Positions 43,601 to 57,162 of a stretch of 64,000 bases of DNA are shown here, one piece after another. The notes beneath the pieces were generated by a model. That model did no database searches. It was not told the origin of the DNA and saw nothing but the letters and a program-made list of their open reading frames with translations. Both the position numbers and the translations under genes were made by a program. The stretch is from Pratylenchus scribneri (Eukaryota > Nematoda > Chromadorea > Rhabditida > Pratylenchidae). Numbering within the stretch: the stretch's first letter is position 1; each line of letters opens with the position of its first letter. The stretch is from NCBI GenBank assembly GCA_030063045.1, contig JAQSEB010000055.1, positions 434,001 to 498,000 on the forward strand. The letters are read 5' to 3'.

Positions 43601-46600
43601 TTCATCCAAATATTTTGTGTTTTTGTTCATCAAAACATTTTGTATTTTTATTCATCCAAACATTTTGTGTTTTTGTTCATTCAAATATTTTGTCTTTTTG
43701 TTCATCCAAACATTTTATGTTTTTGTTCATCAAAAAATTTTGTGTTTTTGATCCAAACATTTTGTCTTTTTGTTCATCCAAATATTTTGTGTTTTTGTTC
43801 ATCAAAACATTTTGTCTTTTTGTTCATCCAAACATTTAGTGTTTTTGTTCATCCAAACATTTTGTCTTTTTGTTCATCCAAATATTTTGTGTTTTTGTTC
43901 ATCAAAACATTTTGTATTTTTATTCATTCAAACATTTTTTGTGTTTGTTCATCAAAACATTTTGTCTTTTTGTTCATCCTAATATTCTTTTTGTTCATCA
44001 AACATTTTGTCTTTTTGTTCATCCAAACATTTTGTGTTTTTGTTCATCCAAACATTTTGTGTTTTTGATCCAAACATTTTGTCTTTTTGTTCATCCAAAT
44101 ATTTTGTGTTTTTGTTCATCAAAACATTTTGTCTTTTTGTTCATCCAAACATTTAGTGTTTTTGTTCATCCAAACATTTTGTCTTTTTGTTCATCCAAAT
44201 ATTTTGTGTTTTTGTTCATCAAAACATTTTGTATTTTTATTCATCCAAACATTTTGTGTTTTTGTTCATTCAAATATTTTGTCTTTTTGTTCATCCAAAC
44301 ATTTTATGTTTTTGTTCATCAAAAAATTTTGTGTTTTTGATCCAAACATTTTGTCTTTTTGTTCATCCAAATATTTTGTGTTTTTGTTCATCAAAACATT
44401 TTGTCTTTTTGTTCATCCAAACATTTAGTGTTTTTGTTCATCCAAACATTTTGTCTTTTTGTTCATCCAAATATTTTGTGTTTTTGTTCATCAAAACATT
44501 TTGTATTTTTATTCATTCAAACATTTTTTGTGTTTGTTCATCAAAACATTTTGTCTTTTTGTTCATCCTAATATTCTTTTTGTTCATCCAAACATTTTGT
44601 GTTTTTGTTCATCAAACATTTTGTCTTTTTGTTCATCCAAACATTTTGTGTTTTTGTTCATCAAACATTTTGTCTTTTTGTTCATCCAAACATTTTGTCT
44701 TTTTGTTCATCCTAATATTCTTTTTGTTCATCCAAACATTTTGTGTTTTTATTCATCAAAACATTTTGTCTTTTTGTTCATCAAAACATTTTGTCTTTTT
44801 GTTCATCCAAACATTTTGTGTTTTTGTTCATCAAACATTTTGTCTTTTTGTTCATCCAAACATTTTGTGTTTTTGTTCATCCAAACATTTTGTGTTTTTG
44901 ATCCAAACATTTTGTCTTTTTGTTCATCCAAATATTTTGTGTTTTTGTTCATCAAAACATTTTGTCTTTTTGTTCATCCAAACATTTAGTGTTTTTGTTC
45001 ATCCAAACATTTTGTCTTTTTGTTCATCCAAATATTTTGTGTTTTTGTTCATCAAAACATTTTGTATTTTTATTCATCCAAACATTTTGTGTTTTTGTTC
45101 ATTCAAATATTTTGTCTTTTTGTTCATCCAAACATTTTATGTTTTTGTTCATCAAAACTTTTTGTTTTTATTTTTTTATTCAGACATTTTTTTCTTTTAA
45201 AAGCATTTTATGTAATCAGTAATCACCTCGAATTTCATTTTCTCTATTGGATTTGTCAAAAAATTCCATTTCTGATTTAGCCAGTCCTCTTCAGGTAATT
45301 TTGATGGATCACCGGCAAAATGGACATTCACAAGTGAGGAGAGCACTTTTTGCCGAACTTCTTCCAATTTCATTAGCACATTCGCCCTATCTTCAGACGA
45401 TCCAAACAAAATTTTCATTTTAATTTTATCATGGAATTGTTGCAATGCCAAACAATTGCAAAATTTGTTTGAATCTTAAAAATAATTCATGAAGTGTGCC
45501 TTCAATAGTACTAGAAAATGGCTAATATTGTAGTTGGTAAAAATTATTTTTTGAAAAAAATATCATCAATTTTTTTCTTGAATTTTGGATAACTTAAACT
45601 GTTAATCTAAAACCAATAAACTTCGAAATCCCATAAAATGAATTTTAAGACCAAAATTCGAATATAATTTTTTATCAAATAAATAAATGGGGTTGGGAAG
45701 AGGTTAAAAAAAGCTTAAAACTAATTCAATATTCCAATTTTTTAATAAGGTATTTATTTTTTAGAATTTATTACTTATATTACATTTAGTTATTATTTTA
45801 TAAAAATTATACTTAGGACTTACTTTTGTTGTGTGTCGATGCTATACACAAAAAGTTAGCCATTTTATATGTATCTGCAATCCGCGATTCAGTATCCAAA
45901 TTTCTTGCACATATCTCCACACGTTTTTCATCAAATTTTATTCCTTTCAAATAAATTTCTGCCCATTTTATCAAATTTATGAAATCCTGATTATATGCAC
46001 ACAATTTGAAGAATATAAAACGTTCATAATGGCCGGAAATGCCAATAGAAATGTCTTTGGAAACCAGCTCGTGCGTTGCCAATTTTTCTACCTCTTCATG
46101 GCTGAATACATTTGCATCCATAATTGCAGGGCATTGGAATATTAATTTGGACCAAAGTAGCAGAAAATTTCGATTCTCAATGGACATGGAATTCGTATCG
46201 AAAATTAATGCTACCTAAAAAATACATAGGAAATTTGAATAATTTTTATTCAGAAAAAAATTTATTAGTGGCGAAAAAGAATAAATTCTTGCCCAATTCT
46301 GATTAATTTGTATTTTGTTTTGCCCAATTCTGCTATATTTGTGTTTTGCTCAATCTTGATTTATTTGTGTTTAACCTATTTCTGATTTTACTTGTGTTTT
46401 GTCTGATTCTGTTTGTGTTTTTCTTAATTCTAATTTTATTTGTGTTTTTGTCTATTTCAGATTTATTTGTGTTTTTGCCCATTTTGATTTAGTGTTATTC
46501 TGATTTTTTTGTATTTTGCCCATTTTGATTTTGTGTTATTGCCTAATTCTGATTTTTTGTATTTTGCCTATTTCTGATTTTTTGTATTTTGGCCCTTCTG

Positions 46601-49600
46601 ATTTTGTGTTATTGCCTAATTCTGATTTTTTGTATTTTGCCCATTCTGATTTTGTGTTATTGTCTAATTCTGATTTTTTGTATTTTGCCCATTCTGATTT
46701 TGTGTTATTGCCTAATTCTGATTTTTTGTATTTTGCCTATTCTGATGTTATTTCCTAATTCTGATTTTTTGTATTTTGCCCCTTCTGATTTTGTGTTATT
46801 GCCTAATTCTGATTTTTTGTATTTTACCCCTTCTGACTTTGTGTTATTGCCTAATTCTGATTTTTTGTATTTTGCACCTTCTGATTTTGTGTTATTGCCT
46901 AATTCTGATTTTTTGTATTTTGCCCATACTGATTTAGTGTTATTGGCTAATTCTGATTTTTTGTATTTTGCCCCTTCTGATTTTGTGTTTTTCCTAATTC
47001 TAATTTTTTGTATTTTGCCCCTTCTGACTTTGTGTTATTGCCTAATTCTGATTTTTTGTTTTTTGCCTAATTCTGATTTCTTTTTCTTGTATTTTGCCCA
47101 ATTCAGATTTAATTCTGATTTAGTGTTATTGCCTATTTCTGATTTTTTGTATTTTGCCTAATTCTGATTTCTTTTTCTTGTATTTTGCCCAATTCAGATT
47201 TAATTCTGATTTAGTGTTATTGCCTATTTCTAATTTTTTGTATTTTGCCCAATTCTGATTATGTGTTATTGCCTAATTCTGATTTTTTGTATTTTGCCCA
47301 TTCTGATATTGTGTTATTGCCTAATTCTGATTTTTTGTATTTTGCCCATTCTGATATTGTGTTATTGCCTAATTCTGATTTTTTGTATTTTGCACCTTCT
47401 GATTTTGTGTTATTGGCTAATTCTGATTTTTTGTATTTTGCCCCTTCTGATTTTGTGTTTTTCCTAATTCTAATTTTTTGTATTTTGCCCCTTCTGACTT
47501 TGTGTTATTGCCTAATTCTGATTTTTTGTTTTTTGCCTAATTCTGATTTCTTTCTTGTATTTTGCCCAATTCAGATTTAATTCTGATTTAGTGTTATTGC
47601 CTATTTCTGATTTTTTGTATTTTGCCCCTTCTAATTTTGTGTTATTGCCCAATTCTGATTTTTTGTTTTTTTCCTAATTCTGATTTCTTGTATTTTGCCC
47701 AATTCTGATTTTGTATTTTGGCTAATCCTGAAATTTTGTGTTTTTGTCTAATTCTGATTTTTTGTATTTTGCCCATTCTGATATTGTGTCATTGCCTAAT
47801 TCTGATTTTTTGTATTTTGCCCCTTCTGATTTTGTGTTATTGCCTAAATCTGATTTTTTGTATTTTGCACCTTCTGATTTTGTGTTATTGCCTAATTCTG
47901 ATTTTTTGTATTTTGCCCATACTGATTTAGTGTTATTGGCTAATTCTGATTTTTTGTATTTTGCCCCTTCTGATTTTGTGTTTTTCCTAATTCTAATTTT
48001 TTGTATTTTGCCCCTTCTGACTTTGTGTTATTGCCTAATTCTGATTTTTTGTTTTTTGCCTAATTCTGATTTCTTTTTCTTGTATTTTGCCCAATTCAGA
48101 TTTAATTCTGATTTAGTGTTATTGCCTATTTCTGATTTTTTGTATTTTGCCCCTTCTAATTTTGTGTTATTGCCCAATTCTGATTTTTTGTTTTTTTCCT
48201 AATTCTGATTTCTTGTATTTTGCCCAATTCTGATTTTGTATTTTGGCTAATCCTGAAATTTTGTGTTTTTGTCTAATTCTGATTTTTTGTATTTTGCCCA
48301 TTCTGATATTGTGTCATTGCCTAATTCTGATTTTTTGTATTTTGCCCCTTCTGATTTTGTGTTATTGCCTAAATCTGATTTTTTGTATTTTGCACCTTCT
48401 GATTTTGTGTTATTGCCTAATTCTGATTTTTTATATTTTGCCCAAATCTGATTTTGTTTATTGCCTAATTCTGATTTTTTGTATGTTGCCCCTTCTGATT
48501 TTGTGTTATACCTAATTCTGATTTTTTGTGTTTTTGCCTAATTCTAATTTTTTGTATGTTGCCCCTTCTGATTTTGTGTTATTGCCTAATTCTGATTTTT
48601 TGTATTTTGCCCAATTCTGATTACATGTTATTGCCTAATTCTGATTTTTTGTATTTTGGCCCTTCTGATTTTGTGTTATTGCCTAATTCTGATTTTTTGT
48701 ATGTTGCCCCTTCTGATTTTGTGTTATTGCCTAATTCTGATTTTTTGTGTTTTTGTCTAATTCTTTTTTTTTGTATGTATTTGGCCCAATTCTGATTTTG
48801 TGTTATTGCCTAATTCTGATTTTTTGTGTTTTTGCCTAATTCTTATTTTTTGTATTTTGCCCAATTCTGATTATGTGTTATTGCCTAATTCTGATTTTTT
48901 GTATTTTGCCCCTTCTGATTTTGTGTTATTGCCTAATTCTGTTTTTTTTGTATTTTGCCCATACTGATTTAGTGTTATTGGCTAATTCTGATTTAGTGTT
49001 ATTGCCTAATTCTGATTTTTTGTATTTTGCCCCTTCTAATTTTGTGTTATTGCCTAATTCTGATTTTTTGTGTTTTTGTCTAATTCTTTTTTTTTGTATG
49101 TATTTGGCCCAATTCTGATTTTGTGTTATTGCCTAATTCTGATTTTTTGTGTTTTTGCCTAATTCTTATTTTTTGTATTTTGCCCAATTCTGATTTTGTT
49201 TATTGCCTAATTCTAATTTTTTGTATTTTGCCCAATTCTGATTATGTGTTATTGCCCAATTCTGATTTTATGTTATTGCCTAATTCTGATTTTTTGTGTT
49301 TTTGCCTAATTCTGATTTTTTGTATTATGCCCATTCTGATTTTGTGTTATTGCCTAATTCTGATTTTTTGTGTTTTTGCCTAATTCTAATTTTTTGTATT
49401 TTGCCCAATTCTGATTATGTGTTATTGCCTAATTCTGATTTTTTGTATTTTGCCCCTTCTGATTTTGTGTTATTGCCTAATTCTGATTTTTTGTATTTTG
49501 CCCATACTGATTTAGTGTTATTGGCTAATTCTGATTTAGTGTTATTGCCTAATTCTGATTTTTTGTATTTTGCCCCTTCTAATTTTGTGTTATTGCCTAA

Positions 49601-52600
49601 TTCTGATTTTTTGTGTTTTTGTCTAATTCTTTTTTTTTGTATGTATTTGGCCCAATTCTGATTTTGTGTTATTGCCCAATTCTGATTTTATGTTATTGCC
49701 TAATTCTGATTTTTTGTGTTTTTGCCTAATTCTGATTTTTTGTATTATGCCCATTCTGATTTTGTGTTATTGCCTAATTCTGATTTTTATTTTGCCCATT
49801 CTGATTTTGTGTTATTGCATAATTCTGATTTTTTGTATTTTTCCCATTCTGATTTTGTGTTATTGTCTAATTCTGATTTTTTGTATTTTGCCCATTCTGA
49901 TTTTGTGTTATTGCCTAATTCTGATTTTTTGAATTTTGCCCCTTCTGATTTTGTGTTATTGCCCATTCTGATTTTGTGTTATTGCCTAATTCTACTTTTT
50001 TGTATTTTGCCCATTCTGATTTTGTGTTATTGCCCATTCTGATTTTGTGTTATTGCCTAATTCTGATTTTTTGTATTTTGCCCCTTCTGATTTTGTGTTA
50101 TTGCCTAATTCTGCTTTTTTGTATTTTGCCCATTCTGATTTTGTGTTATTGCCTAATTCAGATTTTTTGTGTTTTTGCCCAATTCTTTTTTTGTGTTTTT
50201 CCTAATTCTGATTTTTGTATTTTGCCCATTCTGATTTTGTGTTCTTTTTTTTGTGTTTTTCCTAATTCTGCTTTTTTTTGCCCAATTCTGATTTTTTGCC
50301 TTTTGCCGAATTTTGTTGTTTTATCAAATTCTGATTTTTTTATTTCGCCAAATTCTGATTTTCTTACCTGAATTATATCGCTTTGCACTTTATGAAGTAA
50401 ATAGTAAAATGGTAAATTTGGCAATAAATTTGGAGGCATTATTTCCATTCCGTTTTGAAATGTTTCCACTTCGATCAAAGAAAATTGTTCAATGTCATGC
50501 ACAATTAGCTCGTCCAATAAATGTTCTTCAAGTATATTTTGCTAAAATTTATAAAATTAAATTTAAGAGTATTTATCCAAAGATCAATCACCTCATTCTC
50601 TTTCATTGCTGACTCTAATTCTTCCTTTTTTGCTTTTAAATCAAGTATTTTCAATTGTTCATTTATTCTCTGATGTTCCTGTAAAAAATGTTCAATTATT
50701 TACATTTTTTTTTAATTTTTACCTCGTCCACCGTATTTTCGTATAAATCTATGCTTGGTTCTGCCATCAAACAAATGCATTGTTCGGTGAAAATTTCATG
50801 GAAAAGTTCACACCAAAATTCGGGCCTCTCTTTCTTCAAGGAATTAAACATCTTCATCTTAAATTATTATTTATCAATTTTGCTAATTTTTCACTGTTTC
50901 CGAAATTGTTAAAATAACTAAAATTTAGATATTTATTTTTTTGTGCACAAATTTAATTCTAATGTGAAAATGTGATCTTCCTTTTATTAAAAAAAATTAC
51001 CTCATTTACTCGTTCCTCCAATTGTTTATAATCCCCATGTTCGTCAAACAATTGATGTTGCACTATCCAATCCTTGATCATGAAATGTGCAACTTCTTCT
51101 AAATTCAAAAGGAAAGAGCGCTCATATTGTCCTATAATTTGGCCAATTTTTTCCACATCAATTTTGCTATGGTCCATAATAAATTTTGATAAAAATCTAT
51201 AATTTTCGATAAATTAAATATTTTCTAATTTTAAAATTTTACCTTTCATGAAATTTATCATCCATTTTGTGAATCGAAACACTGAAAAAATTGGCAACAA
51301 TTTCCCAATATGTTCGCTTCATTTCGAATTCAAACAAACATTCATCATCCGTCCGAGGAGCACCCATTTTCCTTTTCTTTGATGAAGCCTCATTCAAATA
51401 ATCCATCAAAACCAACAATGCCTTCAATTTATAACAATCGGTTAATTGAGGTGATTGCCATGAAATTTGAACCAATCCTTTTCATTGAATTTAAATTAAT
51501 ATATTTTATTTTTGATAATATTTTAATTTATTGAAAAAATGCTGAAAACATCGAAAAAAGTGTAGATAAAATCAAAATAATTATAAATGTTTACAGATTT
51601 GTCTTAAATTCCCAAATCGGTACTTTCCCATTATCTGGGGGGAAAAGTCATTATATGGGGGGACGGGTCATTATCTGGGGGGACGGGTCAATATCTGGGG
51701 GGCAAGATCTATAATATATATAGGATTATCTTCATCATCATCTTCATCATCATCTCATCATCATCTTCATCATCATCATCATCTCATCATCATCTTCATC
51801 ATCATCTCATCATCATCTTCATCATCTTCTTCATCACCATCTTCATCATCATCTCATCATCATCTTCATCATCATCTTCATCATCATCATCATCTCATCA
51901 TCATCTTCATCATCATCTCATCATCATCTTCATCATCTTCTTCATCACCATCTTCATCATCATCTCATCATCATCATCATCTTCATCATCATCATCATCA
52001 TCTTCATCATCATCATCATCATCTTCATCATCATCTTCATCATCATCATCATCATCTTCATCATCTTCATCATCATCATCATCTCATCATCATCTTCTTC
52101 ATCATCATCTCATCATCATCTTCATCATCATCCTATATATATTATAGATCTTGCCCCTCAGATAATGACCATTCCCCCCAGATATTGACCCGTCCCCCCA
52201 GATATTGACCCGTCCCCCCAGATAATGACCCGTCCCCCCATATAATGACTTTTCCCCCCAGATAATGGGAAAGTACCCCCAAATCATATAGTTTTAGAAC
52301 TCGTCAAAGACGTATCGAATGTATATAATTTGTCATGGCTTGGTCAAAATTTAAATGGGTTTTAAACTGTCTAATCTGATTTTGTTTTGGTTCAAAAATT
52401 AACTTAATATTTATTAAGCCTAACTCTGAGGAAGCGTCTTGACGTGATCTATCGATTGAGTATAAGTTTTCTGGGTCTTATGTAAAACTGATATAATCTT
52501 TTCAAAGTTTTTAGCATTTTTTTAGATTTTTAAATATTTCATTCCTATTCCTACCAAATTCAGCATCGTTTTCATGATCACAAGGATAAATTATTTTGGT

Positions 52601-55600
52601 ACATTTTGGTTGCAATTTCGGAAGTATTTCTTGAAATGGGCGTTGAAATTCTGTTGGAATTCGATCAATATATTCGGCCTCAATTTTATCAATTTCATTC
52701 AACAATTTTTCATGATCAACGATGCCGCACACAGTGATAAACTGTGAAAGTGTAGATGGAAATTTAATAATTTTTGAAGCCTATCATGTTTTTCTTTTGG
52801 CGATCTCTTTATTTTAATTGTAGTATAGCTTTACCTCTATCCTCTAATCTATTGCTCAATCGATTTGATAAATTTTAATTTCGAAAATCTCTTTAATATT
52901 TTTAAAATAAAATAAATTTGACTAAAATTACTAACAAAATCGATTATGAAGAATCGAATGAGCCATAAATTAAATGCTTTAGGATGCCGGTTTAATTGAA
53001 ATTTTGAGCTTTTAAAACAAGTAAATTTTTAAAATTAATCAATTCTATCCGGAATTAGCATCTTCTCAACTAAATCCGATTATGCTGAATCGAATGAATT
53101 AATATATCAAAAATTAATTCTCTATCTAGATGCCAAGAGAGTTGAGATAAGGCTACTAGGTTTGTTCAAAAACGGTTTTCGAGATTTTGGCAAATTCCGG
53201 TTTTCGGTTCTGGAGAAATGTCGGTTTTCGGTTTCTCATATTTTCGGTTTTAGCCCAAAATTTTTAGGTTTTAAATTGGGTGGATTTTCTCAAACCGAAT
53301 TTGAACAATCCTAAAGGAAACTGATCAAAAACTCAATGCATGTACCTATACTATTTTTGTCTGCGAAAATCGAGATCGGCTGGTAAAGGAGATCGCAAGC
53401 AATAGAAATATAGTTAAACAAACCAAATTATTTAGGTGATAAAATTGTCGATGATATTCTCGAACTTTATCCAATGAGCAAGTTTCCCTCAAATTTTTCA
53501 GGCATCCACCATAATCAGCAGCAAAGCTGGAACCTTGCGGATAGAATAGTTTTTTGCGTTCATAATCAATAATGCGTTGAAAATTGCCATCATCTCTGAT
53601 TTCACTAAAATATAATTTCAATAAAGTTATAATGTTTGTTTCTGTGACAAGAATTAAGTTATTTTTACAAGTTGCAAATTGCCATATTAAAGTATATTTG
53701 TTATGAAAATAAAGATTTTGGATTTGGAGTCAAATTTTCTTTAATCGAATATAAAAAGATTTAAATTGTACTAAAAATATTTAGGAAAATTATCCATGAA
53801 ATACTAAATATAAATATACTTTTTATGTGAAGTCTCCTTTTTAATTTTTAAACCGAAGGCAAAATAATTTTATTAAAAACGGTCCCTAGTCAAAATACGA
53901 CAAAAATGAGCCCCGGGGAAAATTTGACTAAAATGTGGTCCCTAGAAAATAATTTACCGTAAATTTCCTATTAGAAGCCCATTCTCTATTAGAAGCCCAC
54001 CCATCTATTGAAATTTTTTTTTCAAAAATAACCAATTTTTAGGTGAAATTAAGTAGAAAAAGGCGAAATTAAACCGAAATAAGCATTTTTTGTTTTTCAA
54101 AAATTCCGAAAATTTCCCACTCTAGAGAGGCTCCGAAATTTATAAGCCCATGGGCTTCTAATAGGAAATTTACAACCAAAAATGGGCCATAGGGAAAATT
54201 TTTAATAAAATGTGGTCACTAATAATTTGATCAAAATTGGCGCTTTGGGAAAAATGTACCAAAAATGGCCTATTTATGGAAAATTCGTCCAAAAATGGTC
54301 CCTAGAGAAAAATTTGACCAAATGAAAAAATAAATTCTTAGAAAATATGATTACTTATATATGGCACCATTGTCATTCCCTTCTCCATCGACATGGTGTA
54401 CTTCCGTAATGAATTGAGATTCCTGAAAATTAACAAAAAATCAAAAATGTCATTTATATGTTACCGTTAACATTGGATCGAATAGATAATCAAGATAGAC
54501 GGGCAACACCTTCAAGAATCCAATGCTTCCGGCCGAACACAATTCATATATCGTATCAGTTTGTTCGGTGCACGCATGCGTTTTGGACTGTTAAAAAATG
54601 TGTGTAAGTTTTTTATTAAATTAAAATTTTTTACCAAACATCGGTTCGTGATCTCATCCAAATTGCCTTAAAGAATAATAAGATGAATATAATAAATTTT
54701 TATTAATTTTAGCATTTTTTTTATTCTTACAGTCTTGTTCTATGGAACATTGATTCGATATGGTCTATTTTGTTTTATTATATTTCAATTCCAAATTGAT
54801 TTATGTGATTTTAATTTTACCTAAATTATGGCTAATTGTAATTTTAAATTAGTTTAACATTTTTAATTGAACAATCTTTTTGAAATTAATTTTTCTAAAT
54901 TAAATCGACCATGCCGAATTGATGAATGAGCCTTACAAGGGAAGTACCTCACCTTAAGGTGGCCCTTTTTGATGAAACTTGGCATGTCTTTTGGCCATAG
55001 GATGCCTACACATAATCCGCTATTTTTATCTGCGGAATGAGCTCGCCTACTGTTTTATGGCCAATAAAAATTTTTAATTTGACGATTTATTGGATTGGAA
55101 ATAGGAAGAGGCAGATGCCTGGATGGTGTATGGGGTAAGTATGTAGAATACTTTTTATGGTCATGTGTTCAATTCCTCTCATCGGCAAGTATTTTTTTAA
55201 TTTCTTAAACACATTTTTAATACAAATTTAGAGTTTTATTATTAAAAATTAAATAAAAGAATTAAAATTATGTAAACCGCAATATAATTATCTGCCCAAT
55301 GAGCTTATCTCGGATTTTATTACCATAAAACCTATTTTTTCAGCCATTTTGGCCATAGCCCATATCTCCGTATAGGGATGTCCTAAAATTATGAACTAAA
55401 CGTCATATTATAGAGAATTTTATTGGCTATAATATTGGTAAATGTTTTCTAGGCCTAAAAATTTTTTGAAATTTTTTATCGATTTTTTTTCGAAAAATCC
55501 CGAATTTGGCCAATTTTCAATGGGCCATAACTCGGGTATATGGCTACATTGGAACATGGCCCAATTATGTTTTTTGATCACAATATCATAAAGTATTTTT

Positions 55601-57162
55601 ATGTAAATTTTCAGATTTTTTCGTCAACCTGAAAATTTTTGCAAATTTACAATGCCTAGGCCTGTATGGGCAAAATACCTAGAATTTTCAGGTTAAGGGA
55701 AAAATCTGAAAATTTACATAAAAATACTTTATGATATTGTGATCAAAAAACATAATTGGGCCATGTTCCAATGTAGCCATATACCCGAGTTATGGCCCAT
55801 TGAAAATTGGCCAAATTCGGGATTTTTCGAAAAAAAATCGATAAAAAATTTCAAAAAATTTTTAGGCCTAGAAAACATTTACCAATATTATAGCCCATAA
55901 AATTCTCTATAATATGACGTTTAGTTCATAATTTTAGGACATCCCTATACGGAGATATGGGCTATGGCCTAAATGGCTGAAAAAATAGGTTTTATGGCCA
56001 TAAAATCCGAGGCGTGGGCATTCCGCAGATAAAAATAGCGGATTATGTGTAGGCATCCTATGGCCAAAAGACATGCCAAGTTTCATCAAAAAGGGCCACC
56101 TTAAGGTGAGGTACTTCCCTTGTTAGATCAATGTTCTAGGATGCAAAGTGCTGAAAATATGACCATCACAAATTAGAAATTATAATGTCTACCACTGTAT
56201 AATATTTTTGGTCAGCGGAAATCAAAATAGGCTACAAAATATACTTATACTCAAGTCAAAATCAAAATTTCTATGTAAAAAATCGATATATTACCTGGAT
56301 ATTTTTTGCATCCCATGAAGATCAAATGTTCAAGGGTGTGGGGCAAACCATCGTCCGAATGTGTTTCAGTTGCTGTCAAAAATTTGTTATAAATTTATAA
56401 AATATTATTAAGTATTTAATTTGTCAAAAAAACTGTAAAATTGCCAATAAAAAGAACATAATGCCAATTATAATAGCTTTAGGGCTTGTACTTTACTCAT
56501 AAACCTTATACTTATAGCCAATCGATAGATCTTATCAAGGTGCATCGAATGATATATAATTGTCATGATATTATTAAAATTAAATCGGTTTTAAAACATT
56601 TAAACCAAATTTCATTCAAAACTAACTTAGAATTGGTTATATCCGAGCTAAAATATAATTAAATTATGCCTAAGATCTATTATATTCAATATAAAAAGCT
56701 TTGTCCCCTCGATTTTGGCTTTTAATAAAGTTCCGGTTGAGTGTTAGAGGGTGGGGGTTGAAAAAATGTGTCCAAAAAACATTCATTTAAAAAAATTTAA
56801 ATGGTTTGTGACATGGTTGAGTTTGGCCAGGTCGTTAGCAGAGGGGGAAAACCGGTTTTTGGACTTGGAATTTGGTCGCTTTTTTTTTAGATTTTCGTCC
56901 ATAATTTTTTTTATATGAATATTTCGAGATTAATTGAGCATAAGATTTTTTGTCTAAGCTTAACCACTGAACCGTTATTTTCGATATTTACATTTTTTAT
57001 TTAAATATTTCCCATAAAAAATTTACCAAAAGTGAAAAATCCATTCACCATTGGGCCAGGCACTGAAGCAATTGCCACTCTCAATTCCGAGAGAGTCGAT
57101 TTGTATAAATCAAGTTGAATTGTTGAATTAATTGGAAAACTGGCAACTTTGTTGAACACCAT
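37637..57162 (-). CDS. M16 zinc metallopeptidase, ~1000 residues
   Basis: Pitrilysin-fold protease of the large M16 group that includes C. elegans C05D11.1 and yeast YOL098C (recalled family resemblance). Minus-strand exons: 57027-57162, 56295-56372, 54635-54666, 54465-54587, 54355-54422, 53424-53604, 52555-52741, 51243-51477, 51001-51196, 50723-50857, 50592-50678, 50368-50541, 45824-46214, 45227-45474, 38729-38926, 38568 (or 38534)-38678, 38318-38475, 37637-37910. The zinc motif H57-T-L-E60-H61 sits in SDDGLPHTLEHLIFMG, and the distal Glu is E147 in EGNDNGAIYNE. Later blocks: YPQGSSFAADYGGCLKNLRE, coiled-coil KAKKEELESAMKENE, RGPGLSY, and RSVIHELISSESTLEDAIES. No signal peptide is seen, suggesting a cytosolic protein. 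Phase between the exons at 38678 and 38475 is kept only by a CGG|GTCTAT donor (38567); with GATG|GTAAAT the frame breaks. Introns contain 6.3 kb and 4.2 kb of satellite. Confidence 0.9.
38951..45180. repeat. 6.2 kb 25-base satellite with 2455-base higher-order repeat
   Basis: Units of about 25 bases alternate AACATTTTGTCTTTTTGTTC-ATCCA and AACATTTTGTGTTTTTGTTC-ATCAA. Shortened variant units (TTTTTGATCCAAACA lacking TTCAT) fall at about 39990, 41024, 41612, 42445, 43479, 44067 and 44900, spacings 1033, 589, 833, 1033, 589, 833, so a 2455-base higher-order unit is present about twice in full. It fills the M16 peptidase intron 38927-45226. The plus strand lacks stops in all three frames. Confidence 0.92.
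46290..50365. repeat. 4.1 kb ~52-base compound satellite in an M16 peptidase intron
   Basis: Two related half-units, CCTAATTCTGATTTTTTGTA-TTTTGCCC and CTTCTGATTTTGTGTTATTG, alternate throughout, with ATACTGATTTAGTG, GGCTAATT and TTTTTCC variants. A 525-base higher-order repeat is seen, for example the block starting with GGCTAATCCTGAAATTTTGT at about 47719 and again at 48244. The edges are gradual: 46290-46500 is a diverged zone. It starts 75 bases from one exon and ends within 5 bases of the donor of the next. Confidence 0.9.
51619..52277. mobile_element. GGTACTT-family element carrying a microsatellite, 659 bases
   Basis: It begins GGTACTTTCCCATTATCTGG and ends with the exact reverse complement. 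CCCAAATC flanks it at 51611-51618 and 52278-52285. Each arm is itself a short tandem repeat (GGGGGGACGGGTCATTATCT and complement), ending in AGATCTATAATATATATAGG. The interior (51729-52130) is a (TCATCATCT)n tract. It lies in an M16 peptidase intron. Confidence 0.88.
51729..52130. repeat. TCATCATCT microsatellite
   Basis: About 400 bases of CATCAT/CTTCAT/CTCATCAT repeats with longer-period internal duplications form the core of the element at 51619-52277. Confidence 0.95.
54936..56122. mobile_element. TWA-flanked foldback element (PIF/Harbinger-like), copy 2
   Basis: It has the same ends as 12538-13725 (CAAGGGAAGTACCTCACCTT inverted), is 1187 bases, and is flanked by TTA at 54933-54935 and 56123-56125. 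The arms are close to those of copy 1, but the centre (near 55660) has diverged (GCAAATTTACAATGCC against GGGCAAAATACC). It lies in an M16 peptidase intron and carries the same nested insertion at the same place. Confidence 0.9.
55049..55289. mobile_element. Nested tRNA-like SINE, copy 2
   Basis: This is flanked by ATCTGCGGAATGAGCTCGCC (left) and ATCTGCCCAATGAGCTTATC (55290-55310), a clearer direct repeat than in copy 1. The B-box-like GTTCAATTC is at 55167-55175. The opposite arm of the foldback keeps the uninterrupted target, ATCTGCGGAATG...CGCCTCGG when read in reverse complement. Confidence 0.62.

Noticed and set aside
38964..45222. Dozens of overlapping FCVFVHQNILSFCSS-type open frames
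   Set aside because: They are translations of a 25-base satellite lacking stops; all three plus frames are open and overlap, and true exons of a minus-strand gene flank them.
46516..50517. Open frames rich in LPNSDFLYFAPSDFV, and a minus-strand frame running past exon 50368-50541
   Set aside because: They are translations of the ~52-base satellite; only 50368-50541 of the minus-strand frame is conserved exon.
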